Assembly: GCA_030656145.1 (NCBI GenBank)
Contig: JAUSOF010000047.1
Span: 1-34,367 of the forward strand
DNA from: Pseudomonas sp.
GTDB taxonomy: Bacteria > Pseudomonadota > Gammaproteobacteria > Pseudomonadales > Pseudomonadaceae
Length of the DNA: 34,367 nt
Direction: 5' to 3'
Under the pieces are notes generated by a model. The model saw only the letters and a list, made by a program, of their open reading frames with translations. It made no database searches and had not been told where the DNA came from. Positions 1 through 9,709 of this stretch are shown here, one piece after another (position 1 is the stretch's first letter; each line of letters opens with the position of its first letter). The translations under genes and the position numbers were made by a program.

Positions 1-31
1 CGGTAAGCGGCATGGCTGCTCAATCCTGTTA

Positions 32-83
32 TACCCGGTTATATTGGCAAGTGAGTTTTTAGATACCCGGTAGCGTACCCGGT
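32..83. repeat. Three copies of the 8-mer TACCCGGT
   Basis: The octamer TACCCGGT occurs at 32-39, 64-71 and 76-83, all in the same orientation, in the AT-richer sequence beyond the ychF terminator. No gene can be called in positions 1-131. In P. aeruginosa a tRNA-Met gene lies next to ychF, and such spots are often used by integrating elements, but no tRNA is visible here. The repeats could be protein-binding sites or the edge of an element outside the window; I cannot decide. Confidence 0.35.
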
Positions 84-123
84 AAATATGCGGTTCGTAT
101 AGATTCTTATCGGACCTTTTCTG

Positions 124-162
124 AAAAGAAAAACCCCTTGAAGCCTTAATCCTCAAGGGGTT
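124..162 (-). terminator. Rho-independent terminator after ychF
   Basis: On the minus strand a perfect 10-bp stem (AACCCCTTGA, 153-162 paired with 132-141, 11-nt loop) is followed directly by a T-rich tract (124-133, TTTTTCTTTT). It lies about 40 nt beyond the ychF stop, so it is the natural end of the pth-ychF transcript. Confidence 0.85.
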
Positions 163-200
163 ATGTGTCCAGTGGGATCCTATAAGATCTTACTTGCGGC

Positions 201-1301
201 TTAGACGTTAAAGCGGAAGTGCATGACGTCGCCGTCTTTGACGATGTATTCCTTGCCTTCCAGGCGCCATTTGCCAGCTTCTTTAGCGCCGGCTTCGCCC
301 TTGTACTGGATGAAGTCGTCGTAGGCGATGACTTCGGCGCGAATAAAGCCTTTCTCGAAGTCGGTGTGGATCACGCCAGCGGCCTGCGGCGCAGTGGCGC
401 CGACACGCACGGTCCAGGCGCGGACTTCTTCGACACCAGCAGTGAAGTAGGTCTGCAGGTGGAGCATTTCGTAGCCGGCGCGGATTACGCGGTTAAGGCC
501 TGGTTCTTCGAGGCCCAGGGCTTCGAGAAACATGTCCTTTTCTTCGCCGTCGTCGAGTTCGGCGATTTCCGCTTCGATCTTGTTGCACACCGGCACCACG
601 ATCGCGCCTTCTTCTTCTGCGATGGCGCGGACTACGTCGAGCAGCGGATTGTTATCGAAGCCGTCTTCGGCGACGTTGGCGATGTACATCACCGGCTTGC
701 TGGTGAGTAGGTGGAAGCCGCGGATCAGCGCTTTCTCATCAACGCTCAAGCTCTTCATCAAGCTGCGCGCTGGCTTGCCTTCGCTGAAATGAGTAATCAG
801 TTGCTCCAGCAGGCCTTTCTGCGCAGCCGCGTCCTTGTCGCCGCCCTTGGCGTTGCGAGTGACTTTCTGCAGTTGCTTCTCGCAGCTGTCGAGGTCGGCA
901 AAGATCAGTTCGAGATCAATGATCTCGATATCGCGCTTGGGGTCGACGCTGTTGGATACGTGGATCACGTTTTCGTCTTCGAAGCAGCGCACCACGTGGG
1001 CAATGGCGTCGGTCTCGCGGATGTTGGCGAGGAACTTGTTGCCCAAGCCTTCGCCCTTGGATGCGCCAGCGACCAGGCCGGCGATGTCGACGAATTCCAT
1101 GGTGGTCGGCAGGATTCGCTTGGGATTGACGATGGCGGCCAGCGCGGCGAGACGTGGGTCGGGCATCGGTACGATACCGGTGTTCGGTTCGATGGTGCAG
1201 AAGGGGAAGTTCTCTGCCGCAATCCCGGATTTGGTGAGGGCGTTGAACAGGGTGGACTTGCCGACGTTGGGCAGGCCGACGATGCCGCAGTTGAATCCCA
1301 T
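201..1301 (-). CDS. ychF: Redox-regulated ATPase YchF (OLA1 family)
   Basis: Encodes 366 residues, close to the usual length of about 363. YchF is a universally conserved Obg-related P-loop protein that prefers ATP to GTP, binds ribosomes and takes part in the oxidative-stress response. Visible features are the P-loop at residues 9-17 (GLPNVGKST), the switch region with [10 protein letters not shown] near residue 73, and a C-terminal TGS domain over roughly the last 85 residues. The ATG is preceded by GAGGGA at suitable spacing. It is the last gene of the minus-strand run, 33 nt after pth, with a strong terminator behind it. The pth-ychF pair is conserved in gammaproteobacteria. Confidence 0.97.
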   Translation of the reverse strand: MGFNCGIVGLPNVGKSTLFNALTKSGIAAENFPFCTIEPNTGIVPMPDPRLAALAAIVNPKRILPTTMEFVDIAGLVAGASKGEGLGNKFLANIRETDAIAHVVRCFEDENVIHVSNSVDPKRDIEIIDLELIFADLDSCEKQLQKVTRNAKGGDKDAAAQKGLLEQLITHFSEGKPARSLMKSLSVDEKALIRGFHLLTSKPVMYIANVAEDGFDNNPLLDVVRAIAEEEGAIVVPVCNKIEAEIAELDDGEEKDMFLEALGLEEPGLNRVIRAGYEMLHLQTYFTAGVEEVRAWTVRVGATAPQAAGVIHTDFEKGFIRAEVIAYDDFIQYKGEAGAKEAGKWRLEGKEYIVKDGDVMHFRFNV

Positions 1302-1334
1302 GGTGTGTCCCTCGCGCGAAATGGCGGTGAAGAG

Positions 1335-1925
1335 TTAAGAGGAGGCTTTCTGGCTGTGCAGTTTGTGCATCGCTTTGCTCCAATCCCCTGCGAGGATTTC
1401 CGGCAATACGCCGAGGGCGAAGTCGATGCTGGTATCCAGCAGTTCCTGCTCGCTGCGCGGTGCGCGGCTGAGGACGAAGTTGGAGACCATGCTGCTGTGC
1501 CCGGGATGGCCGATGCCAAGCCGCAGGCGGTAAAAATTATTCTGATTGCCGAGCTGGGCGATGATGTCGCGCAGCCCATTATGCCCGCCGTGCCCGCCAC
1601 CCTGTTTGAGTTTGGCGACGCCTGGGAGCATGTCGAGTTCGTCGTGAGCCACCAGAATAGCTTCCGGCGGTATGCGGAAGAAATTCGCCAACGCCGCTAC
1701 GGCCTGGCCGCTGCGGTTCATGAAGGTGGTGGGGATCAACAGGCGAACGTCGCGGCCCTGATGGCTGAATTTGCCGGTCAGGCCGAAATATTTGCGATCA
1801 ACACTTAGGTTGGCGCCTTGGCTATGGGCCAGGCGCTCAACGAAAAGGGCCCCTGCATTATGCCGGGTCTGGTCGTATTCAGGGCCTGGGTTACCCAGGC
1901 CGACGATCAGTTGTACGGCAGTCAT
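1335..1925 (-). CDS. pth: Peptidyl-tRNA hydrolase
   Basis: Encodes 196 residues, the normal size for bacterial Pth, which cleaves peptidyl-tRNAs released from stalled ribosomes and so recycles tRNA. Active-site motifs are all present: GLGNPGPEY with N12, the catalytic H22 in [15 protein letters not shown] near residue 68, the HDELD segment near 94, and [13 protein letters not shown] near 110. An AAGGG lies 8 nt before the ATG. It sits between rplY and ychF in the order standard for Pseudomonas; a hairpin in the rplY-pth gap may tune read-through. Confidence 0.97.
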   Translation of the reverse strand: MTAVQLIVGLGNPGPEYDQTRHNAGALFVERLAHSQGANLSVDRKYFGLTGKFSHQGRDVRLLIPTTFMNRSGQAVAALANFFRIPPEAILVAHDELDMLPGVAKLKQGGGHGGHNGLRDIIAQLGNQNNFYRLRLGIGHPGHSSMVSNFVLSRAPRSEQELLDTSIDFALGVLPEILAGDWSKAMHKLHSQKASS

Positions 1926-1948
1926 GTCAGGAGCCCTTTCGTGGAAAT

Positions 1949-1974
1949 AGCCTGAACGCTGGTGCGCTCAGGCT
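1949..1974 (-). terminator. Hairpin in the rplY-pth gap, possible attenuator
   Basis: The arms at 1949-1959 and 1964-1974 form an 11-bp stem with one mismatch and a 4-nt loop (core AGCCTGA/TCAGGCT). It starts about 20 nt after the rplY stop. In the direction of transcription the following tract is ATTTCC, a poor U-run, so partial termination or mRNA processing is more likely than a full stop. Confidence 0.45.
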
Positions 1975-1994
1975 GTTTTCCGGCGGTGCGAGAG

Positions 1995-2612
1995 TTACTC
2001 GGCAGCGCCTTCGCCTTCTTCTACGTCTTTGGCAACGCGGGAGGCGTGGATGTTGGCCACTGCCAAGTCGTTACCGTGAGCCAGTGCAACCAGCTCAACG
2101 CCTTTTGGCAGCTTGAGGTCGGACAAGTGAACGATCTGACCAATTTCAACGGCAGCCATGTCGACTTCGATGAATTCCGGCAGGTCTTTCGGCAGGCAGG
2201 AAACTTCGACTTCCACCAGTACGTGGGAGACTTCACCGGCTTGCTGCTTCACGCCAACCGAGGCTTCCTGGTTGAGGAAGTGCAGGGGTACGTGAGCGGT
2301 CAGTTTCTGGCCGGCGACGACGCGGATGAAGTCAGCGTGCAGCACGTGGCCTTTGGCTGGGTGGCGCTGCAGGGCTTTGATCAGCACGCTTTCATTGCTG
2401 CCGGCGACATTCAGGGTCAGAACGTGGCTGAACGAGGCTTCGTTTTCCAGCAGTTTGGCCAGTTCTTTGGCCAGCAGGCTGATCGACAGCGGGGTCTTCT
2501 CGCCACCGTAGATAACGGCAGGAACCATGGCAACGTTACGACGCAGGCGGCGGCTCGCACCTTTCCCCAGGTCGGAACGCATTTCGGCATTCAGGGTAAA
2601 TTCAACAGTCAT
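1995..2612 (-). CDS. rplY: 50S ribosomal protein L25, long (Ctc) form
   Basis: Encodes 205 residues. The N-terminal 95 or so are the 5S-rRNA-binding L25 domain (start [20 protein letters not shown]); the rest is the C-terminal beta domain of the TL5/Ctc form, absent from the 94-residue E. coli protein. The C-terminus is acidic ([10 protein letters not shown]), as usual in Pseudomonas. The ATG is preceded by GGAGAAG. It lies between prs and pth, with GC-rich hairpins in both gaps, which suggests it can be expressed at a different level from its neighbours. Confidence 0.97.
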   Translation of the reverse strand: MTVEFTLNAEMRSDLGKGASRRLRRNVAMVPAVIYGGEKTPLSISLLAKELAKLLENEASFSHVLTLNVAGSNESVLIKALQRHPAKGHVLHADFIRVVAGQKLTAHVPLHFLNQEASVGVKQQAGEVSHVLVEVEVSCLPKDLPEFIEVDMAAVEIGQIVHLSDLKLPKGVELVALAHGNDLAVANIHASRVAKDVEEGEGAAE

Positions 2613-2680
2613 TTCACTTCTCCAAAATAACCAAACCGCCCTTTACGCTTGCGACCAGCGACCGGACGGTTAGGTAATAA

Positions 2681-2701
2681 GCCCCACCAGCACAGCGGGG
2701 C
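2681..2701 (-). terminator. GC-rich hairpin between prs and rplY
   Basis: GCCCC (2681-2685) and GGGGC (2697-2701) can pair around an 11-nt loop, about 26 nt after the prs stop. On the minus strand the next bases are TTATTA, only a weak U-tract; flanking AAAA/TTTT on the other side is stronger for the plus strand. Likely a weak terminator or attenuator. Confidence 0.4.
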
Positions 2702-2727
2702 GTTTTGCGTTCAGGGTGGTGTCCGGG

Positions 2728-3669
2728 TTAGCGGAACATCGCGCTGATCGATTCTTCATTACTGATGCGGCGAACCGCTTCAGCGACTACCGGGGCGATA
2801 TCCAGTTGGCGAATACGCGAACAGGACTGCGCAGCGGCGGACAGCGGGATGGTGTTGGTCACCACCAGCTCGTCGAGTACGGAATTTTCGATGTTTTCGA
2901 TCGCACGGCCAGACAGTACGGCGTGTGTGGCGTAGGCGAAGACTTTCGAGGCGCCGTGTTCTTTCAGCGCTTTGGCCGCATGGCACAGGGTGCCGGCGGT
3001 ATCTACCATGTCATCGACCAGAATGCAGGTGCGGCCTTCCACGTCACCGATGATGTGCATCACCTCGGAGTGGTTGGCTTTTTCACGACGCTTGTCGATG
3101 ATGGCCAGGTCAACACCCAGGGACTTGGCCACGGCACGCGCACGCACCACACCGCCAATGTCTGGGGAGACGATCATCATGTTTTCGAAGCGTTGGTCTT
3201 CGATGTCGTCCACCAGTACCGGTGAACCGTAGATGTTATCTACTGGAATATCGAAGAAGCCCTGAATCTGATCCGCATGCAGGTCGACGGTAAGAACCCG
3301 GTCGATACCTACTACGGTGAGCATGTCGGCCACGACTTTGGCACTGATTGCAACGCGAGCGGAGCGCGGACGGCGATCCTGGCGTGCATAGCCGAAGTAG
3401 GGGATGACTGCAGTGATTCGGGAGGCTGAGGAGCGGCGGAAGGCATCAGCCATCACTACCAGTTCCATCAGGTTGTCGTTGGTTGGCGCGCACGTCGGCT
3501 GAATCAGAAAAACATCTTTACCGCGGACGTTCTCATTGATTTCAATCATGATTTCGCCGTCGGAGAATTTTCCGACAGAGGCATCGCCGAGGGGGATGTG
3601 CAGCTGACGTACGATACGTCGCGCCAGATCGGGGTTAGCGTTCCCCGTAAAGACCATCATCTTGGACAC
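2728..3669 (-). CDS. prs: Ribose-phosphate pyrophosphokinase
   Basis: Makes PRPP from ribose 5-phosphate and ATP, the precursor for nucleotides, His and Trp. The chosen start is GTG at 3669 (read as [18 protein letters not shown]), giving 313 residues, the size of the Pseudomonas enzyme. The frame stays open upstream through the tRNA gene, but that extension has no family similarity. Motifs seen are [12 protein letters not shown] near residue 130 and the PRPP-binding loop [14 protein letters not shown] near 215-228. It follows tRNA-Gln and ispE in the same direction. Three genes in this window use or depend on PRPP (prs, upp, hpt), but they are not clustered with each other. Confidence 0.96.
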   Translation of the reverse strand: MSKMMVFTGNANPDLARRIVRQLHIPLGDASVGKFSDGEIMIEINENVRGKDVFLIQPTCAPTNDNLMELVVMADAFRRSSASRITAVIPYFGYARQDRRPRSARVAISAKVVADMLTVVGIDRVLTVDLHADQIQGFFDIPVDNIYGSPVLVDDIEDQRFENMMIVSPDIGGVVRARAVAKSLGVDLAIIDKRREKANHSEVMHIIGDVEGRTCILVDDMVDTAGTLCHAAKALKEHGASKVFAYATHAVLSGRAIENIENSVLDELVVTNTIPLSAAAQSCSRIRQLDIAPVVAEAVRRISNEESISAMFR

Positions 3670-3715
3670 GCGCAGTACCTGCCGGCTGAGGGTATACCTG
3701 GATGAGTATAGAAAA

Positions 3716-3790
3716 TGGCAGGGGCGGCTGGATTCGAACCAACGCATGGCAGGATCAAAACCTGCTGCCTTACCGCTTGGCGACGCCCCT
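3716..3790 (-). tRNA. tRNA-Gln (anticodon TTG)
   Basis: A 75-nt tRNA with acceptor stem AGGGGCG/CGCCCCT, discriminator G and an encoded CCA end (3716-3718). The anticodon stem GCAGG/CCTGC encloses the loop TTTTGAT, placing the anticodon TTG at 3758-3756, and the T-arm has GGTTCGAATCC. It begins only 18 nt after the ispE stop and lies 46 nt before the prs start, with no obvious promoter of its own, so it is probably cut out of a longer ispE-prs transcript. Confidence 0.95.
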
Positions 3791-3808
3791 GTAACTGATG
3801 CTACGCAT

Positions 3809-4684
3809 TTACTTCTTTGCCACAACTTCTAGCGCGCGGTGCAACATCGAGATGTTACGCCCCTTTGCCACAAAACTTGGCAGAGTTGCTGGAAGTTGGC
3901 GGGCGACTTTATCAGCATCGTCCTTGTTTGGGAAGCTCCCAAACACACAAGCTCCAGTTCCAGTCATTTTTGCCGATACATATTTGTCCAATAAGATCAG
4001 CGCGTTACGTACTTCTGGGTAACGCTTCTCGACGACTGGCTGACAGTCATTACGACTGACCCCCTCAAGAAGGCTGCGAACTTTAATGGGCGAAGTATCC
4101 CGTGTCAACTCAGGGTCAGAGAAAACTTTCATAGTACTGACAAGTACTTGCGGAATTGCCACGAGAAACCAGGGTTCACTGAGGGTAACTGGGGTGATTT
4201 TTTCGCCTATTCCTTCGGCGAAAGCCGCGCGGCCGCGAACGAAAACCGGTACGTCGGCGCCCAGGGTCAAGCCCAGTTCGGCCAGGCGGTCCTCGTCCAG
4301 GTGCAGCTGCCAGAGGTGATTGAGCCCGAGTAGGGTGGTTGCCGCGTCCGAGCTGCCGCCGCCAATGCCGCCGCCCATGGGCAGGCGTTTGGTCAGCCAG
4401 ATGTCGGCGCCCAGTGTGCAGCCCGACTGCTGTTGCAGGGCGCGGGCGGCGCGCACGATAAGGTTGCTGTCGTGGGCAACGCCTGGGATGTCGCTGTGCA
4501 GGCGAATTACGCCGTCTGCGCGCAGGGCGAAACCTAGCTCGTCGCCGAAATCGAGAAACTGGAACAGGGTTTGCAGTTCGTGATAACCGTCTGCGCGGCG
4601 ACCGGTGATGTGCAGCATCAGGTTGAGTTTGGCCGGCGCCGGCAGCCTCAGTTCGGCGGCAGCGGGGATTGCCGGCGCGCTCAT
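3809..4684 (-). CDS. ispE: 4-diphosphocytidyl-2-C-methyl-D-erythritol kinase
   Basis: Kinase of the MEP isoprenoid pathway; phosphorylates CDP-methylerythritol at the 2-OH. Encodes 291 residues of a GHMP kinase. Seen are [20 protein letters not shown] with Lys19, the ATP-binding glycine motif [14 protein letters not shown] near residue 100, [10 protein letters not shown] with the likely catalytic Asp, and GTGACVFG near the C-terminus. The ATG overlaps the lolB stop by 4 nt (ATGA), implying translational coupling. The first 11 residues are a short extension compared with many homologues. Confidence 0.96.
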   Translation of the reverse strand: MSAPAIPAAAELRLPAPAKLNLMLHITGRRADGYHELQTLFQFLDFGDELGFALRADGVIRLHSDIPGVAHDSNLIVRAARALQQQSGCTLGADIWLTKRLPMGGGIGGGSSDAATTLLGLNHLWQLHLDEDRLAELGLTLGADVPVFVRGRAAFAEGIGEKITPVTLSEPWFLVAIPQVLVSTMKVFSDPELTRDTSPIKVRSLLEGVSRNDCQPVVEKRYPEVRNALILLDKYVSAKMTGTGACVFGSFPNKDDADKVARQLPATLPSFVAKGRNISMLHRALEVVAKK

Positions 4685-5298
4685 TGGCCGAGCTGGCGCG
4701 GTTGCCAGTCCTTGATCACCAGGGTGACCTGCAAGTCATGACCGTTCAGCCTGAGGCGCTCGGGCAGCCAGTAGCCATCCTGTTCGACGTAGCGCAGGTA
4801 TTCGACCTGCCAGCCGTCTTGGCTCAGTTGCGCCAGGCGGCTGTCGCTGTCGAGGGTCAGACGGCTTCTGCTGTCTGGCGCGGGGAGGCCGCGGATCCAC
4901 CACAGCAGGTGTGAGACCGGCAGGTTGAGGCCTAGCTGTTGCTGTAGCAGCTGTTCGGGTGAGGCGGCTTGGTAGCGGCCCTGGTTGGCGACTTCCAGCT
5001 GGATGTCGCCAGGGCGTCCGGTCAGGCGCGCGGCGCCGCGGCCGAGCGGGCCTGACAGGCGAATGTCGTAGTAGTCCTGGCGTTGCAGCCAGAACAAGGT
5101 GCCGCTGCCTGAGTCCTGCGGGGCGCGGATGCCGACTTTGCCACTGATTTGCCAGGCGTCGAGGCGGCCAATCTGCTGCTTATGGCTTTGCCAGAGCGCC
5201 GGGCTGCCTTGGCCTTCGAGGGCTTCGCGGGAGGTCAGGCCAGCGCAGCCGGTGAGCAGGGCGATCAAGCTGAATACGAGGAGTTGGCGAACAAACAT
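4681..5298 (-). CDS. lolB: Outer-membrane lipoprotein receptor LolB
   Basis: Encodes 205 residues. LolB receives lipoproteins from the periplasmic carrier LolA and inserts them into the outer membrane. The N-terminus is a lipoprotein signal ending in the lipobox LLTGC (cysteine near residue 18); the following residue is Ala, compatible with outer-membrane sorting. I chose ATG at 5298, which overlaps the stop of the upstream TPR gene by one base (TGATG); a TTG one codon earlier is less likely. The lolB-ispE-prs order is conserved across many gammaproteobacteria. Confidence 0.93.
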   Translation of the reverse strand: MFVRQLLVFSLIALLTGCAGLTSREALEGQGSPALWQSHKQQIGRLDAWQISGKVGIRAPQDSGSGTLFWLQRQDYYDIRLSGPLGRGAARLTGRPGDIQLEVANQGRYQAASPEQLLQQQLGLNLPVSHLLWWIRGLPAPDSRSRLTLDSDSRLAQLSQDGWQVEYLRYVEQDGYWLPERLRLNGHDLQVTLVIKDWQPRQLGQ

Positions 5299-7028
5299 CA
5301 AAACGTCTCTGATCCGGTCAGGCGCAGCAGGGTGCTGCGCAATATAGTGCTGTCAGGTTGTTGTTTGAGGGCTTTGCCCCACACCTTGCGCGCTTCACGC
5401 TGTTTACCCTGGGCCCAGAGGACTTCGCCCAGGTGGGCGGCGACTTCGTGGTCGGGGAAGCGTTCCAGTGCCTGGCGCAGCAGGCGTTCGGCTTCGTCGA
5501 GGTTGCCCAGGCGATAGTTGACCCAGCCCAGGCTGTCGAGAATTGCCGGGTCTTGGGGGTTGAGCTGCAGGGCTTGCTCAATCAGCACTTTGGCTTCTGC
5601 GTAGCGCGTCGTACGGTCGGCCAGGGTGTAGCCCAGCGCATTGAGCGCCATGCTGTTGTCTGGCTCGCGCTCGAGAATAAAGCGCAGGTCCTGCTCCAGC
5701 TGGTCCAGGTCGTCGCGTTTCTCGGCGAGCATGGCGCGGGTGTAAAGCAGGTTGAGGTCGTCGGGGAACTGTTCTAGCGCTTGTTGCAGCACCTGCCAGG
5801 CTTGTTCCGGCTGCTTGTTGCTGGTCAGTGCTTCTGCTTCGATCAGGTAGAGCTGGATGGCGTAGTCGGGCTCTGCTGCGCGGGCCTGGCTTAGGCGTTT
5901 CGACGCTTCTGCCGGGCGCTTGCTGTCGAACAGCAATTGCGCCTGGCGTGCCTGGGCCGGGAGGAAGTCATTGCCGGGACCGACTTGGGCATACTCGATC
6001 AGGGCGCTGTTTTTTTCGCCGAGGGCTTCGTAGGCGCGCGCCAGATTGTAGTGGGCGGCATCAAGGTGGCTATCGCGCTCGACCAGCTCTTCGAGGTAGA
6101 CGATGGCTTCGCGCCAGGCTTTGGCTTCCAGGCAGACCAGCGCGAGCGAGAAGCGCAGGTCGTCATCCTGAGGGAACTGTTGCAGCAGTGAGGCGAACTC
6201 GCCTTTGGCATCGTTCAGGCGGTCTTGTTCGACCAGCAGGCGCGCATAGGCGAGGCGCAAGCGCTTGTCATCGGGGTGCAGGCGGATGCCTTTTTGCAGC
6301 AGTGGCAGGGCTTCAGCGCCGCGATCCAGGCTTTGCAGCAGTCGTGCGTGGAGTAACAGTGGGGGTATTTCACGCTGGTTGGCCGATTGCGCATCGAGCA
6401 GTTCAAGCGCTTCCTGCGGGCGATCGTCCTGCTGCAGAAGCAGGGCTTTACCGAATAGCAGTTGGCCGTTGTCCGGGTATTTGCTTTGCAGGCGATCGAA
6501 GCTATGCAGCAGGCCAGCGCGGGTATCCGGATCGGTTTCCATGGCGGACAGGGCGAGAAAATCGAAGTGTGTGTTGCCCTTGCGTTGCAGCACCTGCTCC
6601 ATGAAGGTCATGGATTCGTCATAGCGGCCTGCGCGGGCCAGTTGGATGGCGGCTGCACGTTGGGCGTCGAGGCTGTCGGGGGCGTTCGTCGCCCAGATCA
6701 GTGCGGTATCCAGTGCGGCCTGCTCGGCGCCAAGGTATTCGGCAATCCGAAAGCCACGCTCGGCCACACCGGCGTCCTGGGTCGCCTGGGCCTGTTGCAC
6801 GTAGTTGCCGATGGCTATATCGAAGCGATTGCGCTGCCCGGCCAGTTCGGCGATGAGCAGTGCGAGCAGGGTTTCCTGGCTGAACGAAGCATAGGCTTCG
6901 GGCTTCGGCGCTTCTGTTACCACAGAAGCTTCTTCCACCGGCGGCGTACCGTCTGGGGCGGAGGAGGTAAAAGTCTGGCAGCCACTCAACAAAGCAAGGG
7001 CGGTCAGTAACGCGAATGATCTATTCAT
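5298..7028 (-). CDS. TPR-repeat lipoprotein (PA4667 type)
   Basis: A protein of about 576 residues with a lipoprotein signal ([17 protein letters not shown], lipobox LSGC), followed by a long all-helical region rich in tetratricopeptide repeats. Clear TPR units include the stretch around [19 protein letters not shown] and [19 protein letters not shown] near residues 465-520. The lipobox places it in the envelope, probably as a scaffold, and its place directly before lolB is conserved in Pseudomonas. The start is uncertain: ATG at 7028 puts the signal peptide at the N-terminus, ATG at 7040 adds MIFS. Neither has a good Shine-Dalgarno sequence. No enzymatic function can be assigned. It is divergent from hemA. 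Confidence 0.88.
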   Translation of the reverse strand: MNRSFALLTALALLSGCQTFTSSAPDGTPPVEEASVVTEAPKPEAYASFSQETLLALLIAELAGQRNRFDIAIGNYVQQAQATQDAGVAERGFRIAEYLGAEQAALDTALIWATNAPDSLDAQRAAAIQLARAGRYDESMTFMEQVLQRKGNTHFDFLALSAMETDPDTRAGLLHSFDRLQSKYPDNGQLLFGKALLLQQDDRPQEALELLDAQSANQREIPPLLLHARLLQSLDRGAEALPLLQKGIRLHPDDKRLRLAYARLLVEQDRLNDAKGEFASLLQQFPQDDDLRFSLALVCLEAKAWREAIVYLEELVERDSHLDAAHYNLARAYEALGEKNSALIEYAQVGPGNDFLPAQARQAQLLFDSKRPAEASKRLSQARAAEPDYAIQLYLIEAEALTSNKQPEQAWQVLQQALEQFPDDLNLLYTRAMLAEKRDDLDQLEQDLRFILEREPDNSMALNALGYTLADRTTRYAEAKVLIEQALQLNPQDPAILDSLGWVNYRLGNLDEAERLLRQALERFPDHEVAAHLGEVLWAQGKQREARKVWGKALKQQPDSTILRSTLLRLTGSETF

Positions 7029-7216
7029 AGAGAAAATCATAGAGAGAACGGCGACTAACCTGGGGTCGGGGCATCATGACACAAGCATTAGGGCAAGCCC
7101 ATGGGGCAAGGCCCGATAGCTGGCCGGTGACTTATTAGGACAATAAACTGCGGTGGTTGTTCTCACTCTGTCGAAGTAGGACAATTGCGCGCTTATCTTC
7201 CTGTCAGCGATTTTGC

Positions 7217-8497
7217 ATGGCCTTTATTGCCCTCGGTATCAACCATAAAACCGCTTCGGTGGCTGTACGTGAGCGCGTGGCTTTTTCCCCAGAGCAGTTG
7301 GTCGAGGCGTTGCAGCAGCTTTGCCTGCGCACAGATAGCCGTGAAGCGGCGATTCTGTCGACCTGCAACCGCAGTGAACTGTACCTCGAGCAGGATGCAC
7401 TGACTGTCGACGGGGTACTGGTCTGGCTGGCCGAGTATCACCAGCTTAGCCTCGACGAGTTGCGTGCTTGCGCCTATGTGCTTGAAGACGACGCGGCAGT
7501 GCGTCACATGATGCGCGTGGCCTGTGGGCTGGATTCCATGGTGTTGGGTGAGCCGCAAATTCTCGGGCAAATGAAATCGGCCTACGCGGTGGCGCGCGAG
7601 GCGGGCACTGTCGGTCCGCTGCTCGGGCGCTTGTTTCAGGCCACGTTCAGTACCGCCAAGACCGTGCGCACCGATACTGCAATTGGCGAGAACCCGGTGT
7701 CGGTGGCGTTTGCCGCGGTCAGCCTGGCCAAGCAGATTTTCACGGACCTGCACCGCAGCCAGGCGCTGCTGATCGGTGCCGGTGAGACCATTAGCCTGGT
7801 GGCGCGGCACCTGCACGAGCAGGGGGTCAAGCGCATCGTGGTGGCCAACCGTACCCTGGAGCGTGCCAGCAGCCTGGCCGAGCAGTTCGGCGCGCATGCG
7901 GTGTTGCTCTCGGAAATCCCGGATGAATTGATCAATAGCGACATCGTCATCAGCTCCACTGCCAGCCAATTGCCGATTCTCGGCAAAGGTGCGGTCGAGC
8001 GGGCGCTGAAGAAGCGTAAGCACAAGCCGATTTTCATGGTCGACATCGCGGTGCCGCGCGACATCGAAGCCGAGGTCGGTGAGCTTGACGATGTCTACCT
8101 GTATACCGTCGACGACCTGCATGAAGTGATCGCGGAGAACCTGAAAAGCCGCCAGGGCGCCGCACAGGCAGCCGAAGAGCTGGTTGCCGTGGGCGCCGAG
8201 ACGTTCATGCTGCGCCTGCGTGAACTGGCCGCAGTGGATGTGCTCAAAGCCTATCGCCAGCAGGGCGAGCGGTTACGTGACGAAGAATTAGCCAAGGCCT
8301 TGCGCCTGCTCAATAACGGCAGCGCGGCCGAAGAGGTGCTGGTGCAACTGGCGCGCGGGCTGACCAACAAGCTGCTGCATGCGCCCAGCGTGCAGCTGAA
8401 AAAACTATCTGCCGACGGTCGCGTCGATGCGCTCGGTGTGGCCCAGGAACTCTTTGCTCTCGATGAGGGCGCGGCGTCCGGTTCGGTCAATAAATAA
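7217..8497 (+). CDS. hemA: Glutamyl-tRNA reductase
   Basis: First committed step of C5-pathway tetrapyrrole synthesis: reduces Glu-tRNA(Glu) to glutamate-1-semialdehyde with NADPH. The start at 7217 ([15 protein letters not shown]) gives 426 residues; the frame is open for 20 more codons upstream, but those are not conserved. The catalytic C50 lies in STCNRSE, the NADPH domain shows LLIGAGETI near 190, and a helical dimerisation domain ends the protein. prfA follows after 9 nt, the classical hemA-prfA pair. Heme synthesis is represented again by hemH at 24745. Confidence 0.97.
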   Translation: MAFIALGINHKTASVAVRERVAFSPEQLVEALQQLCLRTDSREAAILSTCNRSELYLEQDALTVDGVLVWLAEYHQLSLDELRACAYVLEDDAAVRHMMRVACGLDSMVLGEPQILGQMKSAYAVAREAGTVGPLLGRLFQATFSTAKTVRTDTAIGENPVSVAFAAVSLAKQIFTDLHRSQALLIGAGETISLVARHLHEQGVKRIVVANRTLERASSLAEQFGAHAVLLSEIPDELINSDIVISSTASQLPILGKGAVERALKKRKHKPIFMVDIAVPRDIEAEVGELDDVYLYTVDDLHEVIAENLKSRQGAAQAAEELVAVGAETFMLRLRELAAVDVLKAYRQQGERLRDEELAKALRLLNNGSAAEEVLVQLARGLTNKLLHAPSVQLKKLSADGRVDALGVAQELFALDEGAASGSVNK

Positions 8498-8506
8498 AGG
8501 CCTGTA

Positions 8507-9589
8507 ATGAAAGCGTCACTGATCAACAAACTCGACATGCTGCAGGATCGCTTCGAAGAGCTGACCGCGCTGCTTGGCGATGCCGAGGTAATCGGCAACC
8601 AGAGCCAGTTCCGGGCTTACTCGCGCGAATATGCCGAAATTGAGCCGGTTAACAGCGCGTTCCGAGCGTTTCGCAAGGTGCAAGCCGACCTTGAAGGCGC
8701 CCAGGCGCTACTCAAGGACAGCGACCCGGACATGCGAGCAATGGCCGAGGAAGAAGTCGCCGAAGCCAGAGCAAAGCTGGTCGAGCTGGAAGACAACCTG
8801 CAGCGTATGCTGTTGCCCAAAGACCCCCGCGACGGTCGCAATGTGTTTCTCGAAGTGCGCGCCGGTACGGGTGGCGACGAGGCTGCGATCTTTTCCGGCG
8901 ACCTGTTTCGCATGTATTCGCGCTACGCCGAACGGCGCGGCTGGCGGGTTGAGATTCTTTCGGCCAGTGAAGGCGAGCATGGCGGTTTCAAGGAAGTGAT
9001 TGCTCGGGTCGAAGGCGAGAATGTCTACGGCAAGCTCAAGTTCGAGTCTGGCGCGCACCGCGTACAGCGAGTGCCGGAAACCGAGTCCCAGGGGCGCATC
9101 CACACCTCGGCGTGTACCGTGGCCGTGTTGCCCGAGCCGGATGAGCAGGCCGCTATCGATATCAACCCGGCCGACCTGCGCGTCGATACTTACCGCTCTT
9201 CCGGTGCCGGTGGCCAGCACGTCAACACCACCGACTCGGCGATCCGCATCACCCACATTCCCACCGGTACCGTGGTCGAATGCCAGGAAGAGCGTTCCCA
9301 GCACAAGAACCGTGCACGAGCCATGGCCTGGCTGGCGGCCAAACTGAAGGATCAACAGGACGCCGCCGCGCACAAGGAAATTTCCGACACGCGTAAATTG
9401 CTGGTGGGTTCCGGTGATCGTTCCGAACGCATTCGTACCTACAACTTCCCCCAGGGGCGGGTCACTGACCATCGCATCAACCTGACCCTGTATTCGCTCA
9501 ATGAAGTGATGGCTGGCGGCGTTGAGGCCGTGATCGAACCGCTGCTCGTCGAATACCAGGCCGATCAGTTGGCCGCGTTGGGCGATTGA
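8507..9589 (+). CDS. prfA: Peptide chain release factor 1
   Basis: Encodes 360 residues, exactly the E. coli length. RF1 recognises UAA and UAG and triggers peptide release. The codon-reading tripeptide is PET near residue 186 (PxT of RF1) and the catalytic GGQ is near 233-235 ([15 protein letters not shown]). The Gln of GGQ is the substrate of the methyltransferase encoded by prmC just downstream. The gene starts 9 nt after hemA. Confidence 0.98.
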   Translation: MKASLINKLDMLQDRFEELTALLGDAEVIGNQSQFRAYSREYAEIEPVNSAFRAFRKVQADLEGAQALLKDSDPDMRAMAEEEVAEARAKLVELEDNLQRMLLPKDPRDGRNVFLEVRAGTGGDEAAIFSGDLFRMYSRYAERRGWRVEILSASEGEHGGFKEVIARVEGENVYGKLKFESGAHRVQRVPETESQGRIHTSACTVAVLPEPDEQAAIDINPADLRVDTYRSSGAGGQHVNTTDSAIRITHIPTGTVVECQEERSQHKNRARAMAWLAAKLKDQQDAAAHKEISDTRKLLVGSGDRSERIRTYNFPQGRVTDHRINLTLYSLNEVMAGGVEAVIEPLLVEYQADQLAALGD

Positions 9590-9616
9590 TGCGCACCCAG
9601 CCTACGGGGTAATGCC

Positions 9617-9700
9617 CTTGTAGGCGCGAGCGTGCTCGCGATGTTTTTCGCTCGTTGATCGCCGGAATGCCGTACCACAGCAAACTGGCTCCTACAAAAG
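9617..9700. repeat. REP doublet (REPIN-like) between prfA and prmC
   Basis: CTTGTAGG at 9617-9624 with the following GCGCGAGCGTGCTCGCG palindrome resembles Pseudomonas REP elements, and the inverted terminus GGCTCCTACAAAAG lies at 9687-9700. Two REP-like ends facing each other about 80 bp apart are typical of REPINs mobilised by RAYT transposases. It fills most of the prfA-prmC gap. Confidence 0.7.
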
Positions 9701-9709
9701 CGCTGCCCT

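Noticed and set aside
711..1808. Long plus-strand open frame of 365 codons opposite ychF and pth
   Set aside because: It is antisense to two certain genes, crosses their junction, and has no family features; high GC makes such frames common here.
3670..3825. N-terminal extension of prs to 365 residues
   Set aside because: The extra frame runs through the tRNA-Gln gene; the family start is the GTG at 3669, giving the usual 313 residues.
5828..6604. Plus-strand 258-codon frame opposite the TPR gene
   Set aside because: Arg/Gly/Ala-rich shadow of the TPR repeats without conserved features.
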